Part shown: positions 30,440 through 43,549 of the stretch, one piece after another
How positions within the stretch are numbered: the stretch's first letter is position 1
How the letters are laid out: each line of letters begins with the position of its first letter
DNA from: Pteria penguin
Lineage: Eukaryota; Mollusca; Bivalvia; Pterioida; Pteriidae
DNA: 64,000 bases
Reading direction: 5' to 3'
NCBI GenBank assembly: GCA_035048485.1
Contig: CM068585.1
Location: 14,365,501-14,429,500 of the forward strand
Translations under genes and position numbers: made by a program
The notes under the pieces: generated by a model
What the model was told of the DNA's origin: nothing
Databases searched by the model: none
The model's input: only the letters and a program-made list of their open reading frames with translations

Positions 30440-31085
30440 CGCAATTATCTCGTATAGCTCTACTCCCAATCCATTATCTCGTATAGCTGAAATCCTAATC
30501 CATTATCTCGTATAGCTGAAATCCTAATCCATTATCTCGTATAGCTCTAATCCGTTTCCATTATTTCGTATATCTTTACTCCTAATCCATTATCTCGTAA
30601 AGCTCTACTCTTAATCCATTATCTTGAATAGCTCTAATCCTAATCCATTGTCTCGTATAGCTTTACTTCTAATCAATTTATCTAGTATAGTTCTACTCCT
30701 AATCCATCATCTCGTATAGCTCTAATCCTAATCCATTATCTCGTACAGCTTTACTCCTTATCTATTATCTGGTATAGCTCTACTCCTAATCCATTATCTG
30801 GTATAGCTCTATTCCTAATCCATTATCTGGTATAGCTCTACTCCTAATCCATTATCTCGTATAACTCTACTCCTAATCCATTATCTGGTATAGCCTTCCT
30901 CTTAATTTATTATTTCGTATAGCTATACTCCTAATCAATTATCTCGTATTGCTCTACTCCTAATCAATTATCTCGTATTGCTCTACTCCTAATCAATTAT
31001 CTCGTATTGCTCTACTCCTAATCAATTATCTCGTATTGCTCTTCTCCTAATCCATTATCTCGTATAACTATACTCCTAATCCTTT
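30440..31085. repeat. 30-bp minisatellite
   Basis: About 21 diverged units of TCTCGTATAGCTCTACTCCT followed by AATCCATTAT. A locally homogenised sub-block (TATTGCTCTACTCCTAATCA) occurs at 30945-31040. Non-coding. Confidence 0.92.
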
Positions 31086-31915
31086 TGAACGTCATCTGTA
31101 AGTACATTACATGTAAATAACAAATATAAATGGTTCAGGATTTACATATTGTAATATAGAATATAATTTAAAACATGGTCACATTTAATGTTATCAGAAG
31201 ATACATGAATATCTTTGTATAAATTTGTATATGAGATGAATGGATTTTCCCTTGGTGCAGTCTAATGGGTTGTGAATGTTATTACATTATCACGTGGTAA
31301 ACATAGATCGGACATGACTCCGTCTTGTTAGCCTTTTCATAACGCACCTGTAGAGCTCTTCGTGATGGAGGTGAAATTCGATCCCCTTTAAAGAATCTTG
31401 TCTCTGCCAATCAATCCGTCACTTTCATTTCGTGTTGAATGTCTCAGCATGTCGATGATATAGAGAAAGCTGTATTGAACTGTCACTTCAATGTTCACAG
31501 TGGTTATATTTTAGCAATAGGTTTTCTTTTATTCACTAAAGAGAAATGAGTACTTAATGTCTGTGATTGATTTGTATGACAAAGCATCACTTTTAATTCT
31601 TGTAAATGATCATTTATGAAGTATTGATCATTTAATTGGGTTTCTTTCAGAATTAAATTGTTAGGCCATATCTGAAATCACAATACAGGGAGTGCATTGT
31701 TGAGTACTTTATAACCCTCTATTCATTTCAAGATTATTTTTCTTCATTTCCTTCTTTTTGTTACTGAGTATTTAAGAAAAGCAATACATTCTATGATTAT
31801 AGGCGCTAATTATCATTCATTTTGCATTTATTTAAATTGCATTGAATCGTCCACTCTTTACCTCTGAAATTGCTATAAATAAACTTTCTTGGTTTTAAAT
31901 AGTTGGCCAAAATAA
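31086..31915. other. Spacer between minisatellites, nothing recognised
   Basis: AT-rich unique sequence with no gene-like frame. Confidence 0.35.
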
Positions 31916-31924
31916 CGATTTGTT

Positions 31925-32690
31925 GTTGCCTGCATTACAGACTACATCTTTGTTGTTGAACGTACCTATATTACAGACTCCTTCTTTGTTGAAGGTGCCA
32001 GTGTTACAGACTCCATCTTTGTTGTTGAAGGTGCCAGTGTTACAGACTCCATCTTTGTTGTTGAAGGTGCCAGTGTTACAGACTCCATATTTGTTGTTGA
32101 AGGTGCCAGTGTCACAGACTCCATCTTTGTTGTCGAAGATGTCAGTGTTACAGACTCCATCTTTGTTGTTTAAGGTGTCAGTGTTACAGACTACATCTTT
32201 GTTGTTGAAGGTGCCAGTGTAACAGACTCCATCTTTGTTGATTAATGTGTCAGTGTTACAGATTCCATCTTTGTTGTTGAAGGTGCCAGTGTTACAGACT
32301 CCATCTCTGTTGTTGACGGTGCCAGTGTGACAGACTCCATCTTTGTTGTTGACGGTGCCAGTGTGACAGATTCCATCTTTGTTGTTGACGGTGCCAGTGT
32401 GACAGACTCCATCTTTGTTGTTGAAGGTGTCAGTGTTACAGACTACATCTGTATTATTGATGATGCTTTCATAACAGACTCTCTTATTTTAGCTGAACGT
32501 GCTTGTATTACAAATCTTCACCTTTATTCTGGAATGTGTCTGTATTACTAACTTTATCTGTATTGTTGAAGATGCCCATAATAAAGACTCCATCTTTGTT
32601 GTTGAAGACGTCCGTTTTACGAAGGTGCCAATATTACAAACTCCACATTTGGTGTTGAAGGTGTCCGGATTACAGACTTCATTTTTTTTT
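31925..32690. repeat. 36-bp minisatellite
   Basis: About 20 units of TTACAGACTCCATCTTTGTT followed by GTTGAAGGTGCCAGTG. Because 36 is divisible by three, frames stay open on both strands (LQTPSLLLKVPV and VTDSIFVVDGAS on plus, MESVTLAPSTTK on minus). That explains the open frames without a gene. Units decay at both edges. Confidence 0.9.
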
Positions 32691-33039
32691 TTTTTTTGCA
32701 GTGGCGTTGCATTATAGAAGTTCACCGTTTCTGTCATCGGAGGTACCAATAATGATGACGTGTCTTATATTGTAGTTACAGTTCATTGTCACTAGTATAT
32801 AAACACATATTTACTACAATATGCACTTTTCAACCACTTATGTCTCTTCAGTGAAGCTCATGGTCTAAACCGTGGCATTCCAAAATGTATCTAGAGCTAA
32901 CTAATAGCTTAAATGATGTCGATGAAGTTCCCGGTAGAGCGTATGACTTCAGCTGTATCATACATGTATCTACATTTATCTCATGTCTACAACTTCGAAA
33001 TCGTTTTGTATATTTTGAGCATTGATGCCGAAAACAGGA

Positions 33040-36000
33040 GATATTTACTCTTCCCAGACACGGAACAACATGCATACTCCATCACGGCATCTAGGCAAAT
33101 AGAATGGCTACTCCTCCCACATACACCGGACAACATGCATACTCCCCCACGGCATCTAACCAAACAGATTGGCTACTCCCACATACACCGGGCAACATGC
33201 ATACTCCCCCACGGCATCTAACCAAACAGATTGGCTACTCCTCCCACATACACCGGGCAACATGCATACTCCCCCACGACATCTAACCAAACAGATTGGC
33301 TACTCCTCCTACATACACCGGACAACATGCATACTCCCCCACGACATCTAACGAAACAAAATGGCTACTCCTCCCACATACACTGGGTAACATGAATACT
33401 CCTCCATGACATCTAACCAAACAGATTGGCTACTCTTCCCAGACACCGGGCAACATGCATATTCCCCACGGAATCTAACCAAACAGATTGGCTACTCCTC
33501 CCAGATACACCGGACAACATGTATACTCTCCCACGGCATCTAACCAAACAGATTGGCTACTCCTCCCATACACCGGACAACATGTATACTCCTCCACGGC
33601 ATCTAACCAAACAGATTGGCTACTCCCCCTAGACACCGGACAACATGTATACTACACCACGGCATCTAACCAAACAGATTGGCTACTCTTCCCAGACATC
33701 GGACAACATGCATACTCCCCCACGGCATCTAACCAAACAGAATGGCTACTCCTCTCACATACACCGGACAACATGCATACTTCCCCGCGACATCTAGTCA
33801 AACAGAATGAATGCTCCTCCAACATATAACGGACAACATGCGTACTCCCCCACGACATCTAACGAAACAAAATGGCTACTCCTCCCACATACACTGGGTA
33901 ACATGAATACTCCTCCATGACATCTAACCAAACAGATTGGCTACTCTTCCCAGACACCGGGCAACATGCATATTCCCCACGGAATCTAACCAAACAGATT
34001 GGCTACTCCTCCCAGATACACCGGACAACATGTATACTCTCCCACGGCATCTAACCAAACAGATTGGCTACTCCTCCCATACACCGGACAACATGTATAC
34101 TCCTCCACGGCATCTAACCAAACAGATTGGCTACTCCCCCTAGACACCGGACAACATGTATACTACACCACGGCATCTAACCAAACAGATTGGCTACTCT
34201 TCCCAGACATCGGACAACATGCATACTCCCCCACGGCATCTAACCAAACAGAATGGCTACTCCTCTCACATACACCGGACAACATGCATACTTCCCCGCG
34301 ACATCTAGTCAAACAGAATGAATGCTCCTCCAACATATAACGGACAACATGCGTACTCCCCCACGACATCTAACGAAACAAAATGGCTACTCCTCCCACA
34401 TACACTGGGTAACATGAATACTCCTCCATGACATCTAACCAAACAGATTGGCTACTCTTCCCAGACACCGGGCAACATGCATATTCCCCACGGAATCTAA
34501 CCAAACAGATTGGCTACTCCTCCCAGATACACCGGACAACATGTATACTCTCCCACAGCATCTAACCAAACAGATTGGCTACTCCTCCCATACACCGGAC
34601 AACATGTATACTCCTCCACGGCATCTAACCAAACAGATTGGCTACTCCCCCTAAACACCGGACAACATGTATACTACACCACGGCATCTAACCAAACAGA
34701 TTGGCTACTCTTCCCAGACATCGGACAACATGCATACTCCCCCACGGCATCTAACCAAACAGATTGGCTACTCCTTCCATACACCGGACAACATGTATAC
34801 TCCTCCACGACATCTAACCAAACAGATTGGCTACTCCTCCCATACACCGGACAACATGTATACTCCTCCACGACATCTAACCAAACAGATTGGCTACTCC
34901 TCCCATACACCGGACAACATGTATACTCTTCCACGGCATCTAACCAAACAGATTGGCTACTCCTCCCATACACCGGACAACATGTATACTCTTCCACGGC
35001 ATCTAACCAAACAGATTGGCTACTCCTCCCATACACCGGACAACATGTATACTCTTCCACGGCATCTAACCAAACAGATTGGCTACTCCTCCCAGATACA
35101 CCGGACAACATGCATACTCCCCCACGACATCTAACCAGATTGGCTACTCCTCCCATACACCGGACAACATGTATACTCTTCCACGGCATCTAACCAAACA
35201 GATTGGCTACTCCTCCCATACACCGGACAACATGTATACTCTTCCACGGCATCTAACCAAACAGATTGGCTACTCCTCCCAGATACACCGGACAACATGT
35301 ATACTCCTCCACGGCATCTAACCAAACAGATTGGCTACTCCCCCTAGACACCGGACAACATGTATACTACACCACGGCATCTAACCAAACAGATTGGCTA
35401 CTCTTCCCAGACACCGGACAACATGTATACTCTCCCACGTTATCTAACCAAACAGATTGGCTACTCCTCCCATACACCGGACAACATGTATACTCCTCCA
35501 CGGCATCTAACCAAACAGATTGGCTACTCCCCCTAGACACCGGACAACATGTTACTACACCACGACATCTAACCAAACAAATTGGCTACTCTTCCCAGAC
35601 ATCGGACAACATGTATACTCTCCCACGGCATTTACCAAACAGATTGGCTACTCCTCCCATACACCGGACAACATGAATACTCCCCCACGGCATCTAACCA
35701 AACAGATTGGCTACTCCCACATACACCAGACAACATGTATACTCCTCCACGGCATCTAACCAAACAGATTGGCTACTCCTCCCATACACCGGACAACATG
35801 TATACTCCTCCACGGCATCTATCCAAACAGATTGGCTACTCCTCCCAGACACCGGACAACATGTATACTCTCCCATGGCATCTAACCAAACAGATTGACT
35901 ACTCCTCCCAGATACCGGACAACATGCATACTCCCCCACGACATCTAACCAAACAGATTGGCTACTCCTCCCATACACCGGACAACATGTATACTCTTCC

Positions 36001-36850
36001 ACGGCATCTAACCAAACAGATTGGCTACTCCTCCCATACACCGGGCAACATGTATACTCCTCCACGGCATCTAACCAAACAGATTGGCTACTCCTCCCAG
36101 AAACACCGGACAACATGTATATTCCTCCACGGCATCTAACCAAACAGATTGGCTACTCCTCCCAGAAACACCGGACAACATGTATATTCCTCCACGGCAT
36201 CTAACCAAACAGATTGGCTACTCCCCCTAGACACCGGACAACATGTATACTACACCACGGCATCTAACCAAACAGATTGGCTACTCTTCCCAGACACCGG
36301 ACAACATGTATACTCTCCCACGGCATCTAACCAAACAGATTGGCTACTCCTCCCATACACCGGACAACATGTATACTCCTCCACGACATCTAACCAAACA
36401 GATTGGCTACTCCCACATACACCGGACAACATGAATACTCCCCCACGACATCTAACCAAACAGATTGGCTACTCCCACATACACCGGGCAACATGCATAC
36501 TCCCCCACGACATCTAACCAAACAGATTGGCTACTCCTCCCACATACACCGGGCAACATGCATACTCCCCCACGGCATCTAACCAAACAGATTGGCTACT
36601 CCTCCCAGATACACCGGGCAACATGTATACTCCTCCACGACATCTAACCAAACAGATTGACTACTCCTCCCAGATACACCGGACAACATGTATACTCCTC
36701 CACGGCATCTAACCAAACAGATTGGCTACTCCTCCCAGACACCGGACAACATGTATACTCCTCCACGACATCTAACCAAACAGATTGACTACTCCTCCCA
36801 GACACCGGACGACATACATACTCCTCCAAAGCGTCTAGTCAAACAGAATA
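33040..36850. repeat. Large minisatellite, 62-65-bp units (about 60 copies)
   Basis: The unit is GGCTACTCCTCCCACATACA, CCGGGCAACATGCATACTCC, CCCACGGCATCTAACCAAAC, AGATT, with CA or GA indels giving 62-65 bp. Edge units are more diverged. All frames on both strands read as short repetitive peptides, so no coding role is proposed. A 511-bp higher-order repeat occupies 33341-34760. Confidence 0.95.
33341..34760. repeat. 511-bp higher-order repeat, nearly 3 copies
   Basis: Copies begin at 33341, 33852 and 34363, each starting with the variant unit CATCTAACGAAACAAAATGG. The first two look identical by eye. The third has a few substitutions (for example CCCACAGCA at about 34552) and changes pattern after about 34760. 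Eight monomers make one higher-order unit. Confidence 0.88.
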
Positions 36851-37439
36851 TGACCACTTTTCCCACACACCTGGTTTCCCATATGATTTCCAATTGCCCA
36901 AGATGTCTACCATGGTGCACCATTTACTTTCTACATTTACATTCCACAATTTGATATAATAATTTAAAGGAAATCGTTTGATAATTAGGTAAAATGAGTA
37001 ATAGAATTCTATCTAATAATATTTGTAGATACAAAAGTTTATCATTATCATTTATATTCAAATAAAAAATGCACATAGCAGTCATTCTCTCAAGATCTTC
37101 TCTGCTTCATGTTTACACCATTTAGAGTCGTGATATAAAGGAAGCTGACAATTAGAGCGACGTGAATCTTTTTGACAAACATTTATAGTTTACGGATTGA
37201 AATTTATTGATTTTTAATTATTTTGAACTTATAAAAATCAGAGATTTGGTTTTGAATTATAATGTGATATGCCTGCTACAGGAAAGCCTGTCAGGGCAGT
37301 GGCTTTGTTTACTCGTATGCTGTGTGTCATAGTCAAACAAGACAGTACATACAGAGACATACATACACATGTCTATGGTACATACAGTGTGTTTATGTAT
37401 ACGTATCTGTCATGGTTAATATACAGGTCAAAGTTTATA

Positions 37440-37500
37440 CCTGCCAGTGGCGGATCCAGGATTTCCGAAAAGGGGTTGGGGGCAAATGGGTATTAGCAGG
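37440..37500. mobile_element. hAT-like MITE fragment
   Basis: CCAGTGGCGGATCCAGGATT with the following TTCCGAAAAGGGGTTGGGGG matches the left end of the copy at 37969. Only the left end is present. Confidence 0.5.
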
Positions 37501-37925
37501 ATCGCATATACAGTGTGCTCTTGTTTACGTGTGTGTCGTGGTTTTACAAGATGACATATACAGCGTGCTCGTGTATGCGTGTATCATGGTGTTACAGTAA
37601 GGTTTAAAGGAAAGTGTGTTTAAGTACACATGTGTGTTATGGTTATACAGAATAACATCTGCAACCTTTATGTGTACGTGTCGGTCATGGTTCTACGTAC
37701 GGGGTCGTATGACAGCGTGTTCGCGTATGCGTGTGTGTCATGATTATACATGGTTGTATATTTTGTGTATACATGTGTCATAGATACACATGTATAGAAT
37801 CGCGTGTACATACAATGCATTTGTAGATTATAAAAATCAGAACATTTATACATGTGTAGACTTGGTGCGCTATATACGTGTGTAGACTTGGTGCGCTCTA
37901 TGCACATTACGACAACTTATTTCAC
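37500..37925. repeat. Diverged tandem repeat with GTGTGTCATGGTTATACA phrases
   Basis: Loosely repeated units of about 60-75 bp from about 37320 on, each with GTGTGY, CGTGT, TCATGGTTNTAC and a short AT stretch. Heavily diverged. Confidence 0.45.
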
Positions 37926-37968
37926 TTCAGTTCAAGGCCTAAATTGTAGAAAATATAAATATATCTGG

Positions 37969-38119
37969 CAGTAGCGGATCCAGGATTTCCGAAAAAAGGG
38001 TGGGGGCACATGTGTATTAGCCAAAGTACTCAGTCATTTTTAGTGCCAAATCTTGAGTTTTACTGATAAATATGCTGTGAAAAGGAGGGGACCTCCCTCC
38101 CCGCCTAAATCCGCCAGTG
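37969..38119. mobile_element. hAT-like MITE, CAGTAGCGGATCC ... CCGCCAGTG
   Basis: 151 bp with imperfect inverted ends. Its internal phrase ACTCAGTCATTTTTAGTGCC is shared with the copy at 46425-46579. Confidence 0.6.
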
Positions 38120-41100
38120 TTTGGAAAGCACCTCATTACCAAATTGACATAAGCGTAAGAGCCAAATAACACGTCTTAGGACAGAGCTATACATGAGGGT
38201 GATACTGCTTAGTTTTGGGATAAAGAATAAACTTTCGTAACAGTACAATTTGAAGTACATGTATATATTTCGGTTCAGTGCAGAAGTACTGAAATCTGAT
38301 CTGAGGACTCTAGGTCCATAGCTCTTCCTCACTCGACTTTCAATGTCTTATGTTTTCATTTCTTTTGATTGTATCTTAAAAGTGCAAGAAATAAGATGTC
38401 CGCCGAAGCTAGGGAAGTTTGAATTTTGAAAATAAATAACAAGAAACAATCAATGCCCACAAAACTTTTGGCCACTTGTCCTTAAAGTTTGTTTTAAAAG
38501 TGAAAACAAAAGTATACGGATATGGATTTTAAGAGATTTTGTTAATTTTTGTCTCCGCTTGATATAGGTCAAATGGCCGAAACTTTGTGGACATTGGGTG
38601 TATCTTGCTCTTTCTTTTTAAGAACACATTTGCAATATCTGTTTAATTTGTCATCATTTTATCGGAAGACACAGAAACGAAATATAAAAACATGTTAAAT
38701 GAGAACATTTTTTTTAGTAATGAAGTGTTTCAAGATATTTAAGGCGATTTATTGCTGACATTCAATCGATTGCATGTACCATAGTTGATATGTTTTATCA
38801 ACAAAAATAGGATGGCCTAAACGCATTCGCGCATATAGATCTGCAAGAATTCAGATCCTGTCATATTAAACAATCTGAATGTATTTACATCCAATACACG
38901 GTATAATTTTCCAAGCGAATTTGCAACCCATAACTGCACCGTACAATATCAATCTGAATGGTGAATTTAACCTAGGAGTCGCCACCATATCTATAACAAA
39001 AAGTAATGAGAGTAGAAAAGATGTCGCCACTTTAAATTATGGATAAATAGGGAGAGGAGCTGGAAGTCGCCGTTGGAATTCCAGATATAGGTTATCAAAA
39101 ATGAACGGGCAATATGTAGGCACAGTGTATCTGACGGAATACCATGAATGCATAGCTTAATATAACACAAGAATAGACGTAGTCACTATCGATGTTTTCA
39201 CTGTTAATATCTTTTCTGGAGTGTGAGAGGGACTTAAAGTCACAGAACAGAAAAATAAAAGAGAAAATCATTATAAAAAATACTTTTATTTTTAGCCGAG
39301 TAAATTCTTTCCAGTATATAGTTAAGGGAATTTGATATTCTGCATTCAACATAGCCATTCAATGTTTATATAGCTCTCCTTTTCTGTTGTGGATAATTCA
39401 ATACATGTCAGGATATCGTGCTGAATATGCATCCATCTAGGGTTGTACGGTGCAAGTGACCAATTATGCTGCCTAAACGAATAATTTAGTATTCACTGAT
39501 TGTTATAATTGATAAAGTGACCTTAGTAACTCTCTGTCTTCACACCTTGTTAGACAAACCTCTTCAAATCACTTTGCAGACTTTATTAATTTGTAAATGT
39601 GAAAAGACATTTTCATGCACAATGACCGGACAATAGATTCCATTAACCGCTTTTGTACATCGGCATCTGCCAGTCGTGGACGGTCGGGTTACGATAGCCG
39701 GTGTGACGATTATTTTGGTGAATATGACGGATGTATGAAGGGGTAATTAGATGTGTGGGTATCGGGTACTCATGGTGGGAGACGACGTCCAACAACAGAT
39801 CTCCGTGTGTAAGTGTTATCATTAGCTTCAAGTCCCCTCCCTCAAACGATCATTGATTATACTTGAGATGGAGTTCATGAGCCACTCGGATATATGAGAC
39901 TATCTCCTCTTTTAACATCACGAAGAAAATCTTGTAATTTCATTCAAAACCAAACATTTTGAACGAATGGGAAAACCCTCAAAATATTATTCATTCGATA
40001 TCAAAATGAGAAAGAACCAATGATCACCAGCATGAATCCAGCTGTCAGAATATTTGCGAAGGAAAAGAGTCTTGTGGACTTTGTAACGTAACTTGATTGT
40101 AAATAGTATCATTTGATTTTTAAAATAACTATGTTTCCTAAATGTCTATATATATAATCAAGAGCATTTGTCTATTTCATGAAATAATAGTCATTTAAAA
40201 CATTATTTCATCGCAAAATGCAAATTCAAATGAGATGCGGAAAGTGAATCATCCCGATTATAATGAAATCGGAATCCCATAATGTAATCCCATGATGCAA
40301 TTTCTGCAGGCTATCCACAATTGACAGTAGTTCGTGAAATATGGGAGCGAGAAAGACTATTTTGTAGAAACAATGTTTCAATGACTTCAATGAAATATAC
40401 TGAGTTAGCTTTAATAATGTTGAAAAATATGTCTAGACCTACTGGCACTAAAATACTATGTAAAGAATATAGTGTTAGAGAACAAAGACACATTCCAGAC
40501 CATAACTATAATATAATACATGTGCACATGTGCCCAACTTGTATGGACAAACAGACAGATCAGTTGATGATGCCCTGAATACAACATCGTTATGTTTTCC
40601 TGTTAACTTTGATGGAAATGAAATCATTTTCTAACAGTAATTCCGAATGATCATTTTATTGCATAAAGTCATGAAAAGCAAAAGGGTTTAAAAAGAAGTG
40701 CAGGTACAAGTGATGTCTTACGTCCCTTTCAACAATATTTCAGTCATGTCGTAACATGTAAGCAAGAGGTGCCTCTTAAACATAGTGATGCAATCTGGGA
40801 ATCAGATCGTCCACACCACAAACTTGAGTGCATAAACACACCTAGTCTGCCTCTTCATGTACAAATAAAACCTAGCAGGTTAACAATCAGTTGGTACCTA
40901 TATGCCGTTGTAGGTGATAATACTTATTATCTCGTAACCCTTCCCACTACGGTAACTGTCTATGGACATTGTGCCACACCCCCTTTTAGGGTTCACATAG
41001 GCTTCTGTTTCCTATCTGCTGATTTTGTATGCCCTTCAATTTCATGATTTTTTTTACCTAATGAGTTGATTTTATTCACATCTTATCACTTTCTTCACCA

Positions 41101-41385
41101 ACAATCACTCGACTGTCTTTATCTCTGGATTAACGACGTGACAGGATAATCCTTTAAGTATACCTTGTTTCCATGATAGTTATACAGTTCATAATTCTCT
41201 CATACCTCAATGTCAGAGGAAGACTTCGACTGATATCGTTATACAAGTTGGTAATCATCAGTTATATATAAACGACTTATACTGGAATCTGATTTTTCTG
41301 CTGTTAGTTCACGTAACCCATTGTCTAGTTCATATTTTGTACGGTGTAGTATTATCTTATAAATCCTGGTAAGTTCTATCATTAT
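38120..41385. other. No recognisable gene
   Basis: AT-rich. Open frames at 40321-40578 and 40769-41047 have no motif I recognise, and their codon content looks random. Confidence 0.35.
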
Positions 41386-41660
41386 AGCAATTTATTGAAT
41401 TTCATTACTATCTGTATTGTATTGCAATGTAAGTATCGATATTATATGTAATAATATAATATTATTTGTTTTATAGTGTATTGTTATATTTATATTTTAT
41501 TACCATTAATATGTTTATTGTATTACAATATTATAATGTTTTGTTACAGTGTAAATTGAATAGTCATATCATATTAGTAATGCATTTAATTGCAGTATTG
41601 TACTAAGATCTTTATTGAAATTTGTATTGTATGGTAATGTATATATCACAATACATACAC
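41385..41660. repeat. AT-rich quasi-repeat (TATTGTATTRCAATRT)
   Basis: Irregular recurrence of TATTGTATT, GCAATGTA and ATATTATAATG. Low complexity, non-coding. Confidence 0.5.
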
Positions 41661-43200
41661 CCCAGATATGATCTATATACAATAGACGACGACTAGTTAA
41701 AATAAAGCCATATACCGTACCACCGTGGTTTTTAAATAAAAGGAAAGATATCACCAGATGTTTTTAGCATTTTGTAAAATTACTCAGGAGGCACATATTA
41801 TCTTATCTACAGATGTCAGTGTTTAAAACAAAGTGGAAAAACTTTTTAAAGGGTATAATGTAATTATTCATAGTTCTAGGGGCATTTGCTGTCGTAAATA
41901 AAGATATTGCTAAATGGATGGCGCCATCTAATTTGTAAATCAGAAACAATGGTAAAGATCTTATTATAAAGTTCTGCACTAGACGACAGAATGTATGAAG
42001 ACAAATAGATCAGAGCAGTTTTCCTTTTTACAATACTTTACATTGTTATCCAAAATACTTATATGTACAATATATTAAGTATTATCCTGTAAAACAGTGA
42101 AAAAAATGTGGGAAGAATTCAGTATAAGATTTACTCATGCTATAAACATACACAGAACGTTTCAAATGAACTTCGATAAGAGTGATAGACACAGAAGTTA
42201 TAGATATTACAGCATATATTGTTTGGTTTATTGCTGTATTATTTCATACTAATTCCTGTTGCACACTAGGATCCCAAGGGTATCTTTGAGCATCGATTGT
42301 CCCCCATTTTCGTTAATGTTCACTTATCTCCAGATGCCCTGTAGGTACATTCGTTATTCCAAGAATGATTTTAATTTCAATTTATTGAAGACCATTGTAT
42401 TTAATCTGTAACCGTTCGTTTTTACATTCTTTGATTGGTACGACTGATACAATGTTGTTGCTGTATTTTTCATAGTACAAGTTTCACAGTACATGTAATT
42501 AGGACGATAAGGCATGGAAAAATTGTTTCTTTTCGGTTTCTACACTGGATTGTGGTTTGATAAGTTTGTCAAATTTCTTTTGGATTGAATCATCACAGGA
42601 AACATGAAATTGAAGGGTTTTCGTATAATTATAATATTTTTGCGTTACAAAAATGTATATTAAGAACAATAGTTAGTATTCATGTTGCGTCAATCCCAAA
42701 CAGTACACACACGATTACGACAAGACTAATGGATTTGTTCCTGATACTAGATCGTACTGATTCTATGTGCACTTAGTATAATTTTGATAAATGAAGCAGA
42801 GTGCTTGAAGGTATGTATGCATGAATGTTATTCATATTTCACTACGGGCCATTTGTTATATTTGATATACCGATACACCATGTGCTTTCCATTCTGTAGC
42901 TAACGGCCAAGATCTTTTTGGTAGATGCCATCATAATGTACTGTCATGTGATTTACGATATCAATGCTGGAGGTGATCAGCAACCTTTTTGTGTCTGTTC
43001 TATACACAATGTATATTTAAATAAGCAACTAACTTAAATCAAACGATACTGGTCAATTAATGCATTTTCCTCAAGAAAAGTAAAAAAGCATAATTCTGTC
43101 TTTAGATGGACTTGATCCTCACTTTAATGTAACTTTATTGATAATGTATGTTCTGCAACTTCTTTCGACTTCCCGAAATTCTGCCTCGAGCTTCACCTAG
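41661..43200. other. No recognisable feature
   Basis: AT-rich single-copy-looking sequence, short open frames only. Confidence 0.35.
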
Positions 43201-43218
43201 AAAACATTGTTTGTTAAA

Positions 43219-43441
43219 CTATATATATATAAAGCACAAAGACACTACAGCTAACAAGGCACCCTATATTTTACTTATATTCGTTCCCCGTCTGGGACTC
43301 GAACCCACGACCTATGGTACCGAATCACCTAGCTGTCATGCATCCGACCCTCTAACCGACTGAGCTACCCGGGCGGGGAACGAATATAAGTGAAATATAG
43401 GGTGCCGTGTTAGCTGTAGTGTCTTTGTGCTTTATATATCT
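43219..43441 (-). mobile_element. Hairpin element with a tRNA-like loop
   Basis: Arms of about 68 bp (43219-43288 and 43373-43441) are inverted copies: AAAGCACAAAGACACTACAG, TAGGGTGCC, CTTATATTCGTTCCCC. They enclose an 84-bp loop. On the minus strand the loop carries a full box A (TAGCTCAGTCGG) and a full box B (GGTTCGAGTCC). These are about 62 nt apart and the acceptor halves do not pair, so it is a tRNA-like pseudogene, not a tRNA. Confidence 0.65.
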
Positions 43442-43527
43442 AATTTGTCTTTAATTTCTACAGGTATTTCTTCGGAGATCCAATGTCCATAGTACTCTCA
43501 GGTGTTTCACTGATTCTATTTGTGCTT

Positions 43528-43549
43528 TATATATATATATATATATATA
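43528..43549. repeat. (TA)n microsatellite
   Basis: About 11 units, following GTGCTTTATA as at the arm end of the hairpin element just upstream. Confidence 0.85.

Noticed and set aside
30440..36850. CRISPR-like array
   Set aside because: There are no unique spacers between constant repeats, units are head-to-tail minisatellites in an intron-bearing animal genome, and no cas genes exist.
31966..36954. Numerous long repetitive open frames on both strands (for example 227 codons at 34510-35193)
   Set aside because: They are open in several frames on both strands at once and follow minisatellite periods of 36 and 62-65 bp; there is no start context, splice structure or domain. Explained by the repeats.
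43288..43373. Functional tRNA gene on the minus strand
   Set aside because: Boxes A and B are perfect but about 62 nt apart, the acceptor halves do not pair and the anticodon arm cannot be drawn; a tRNA-like pseudogene.
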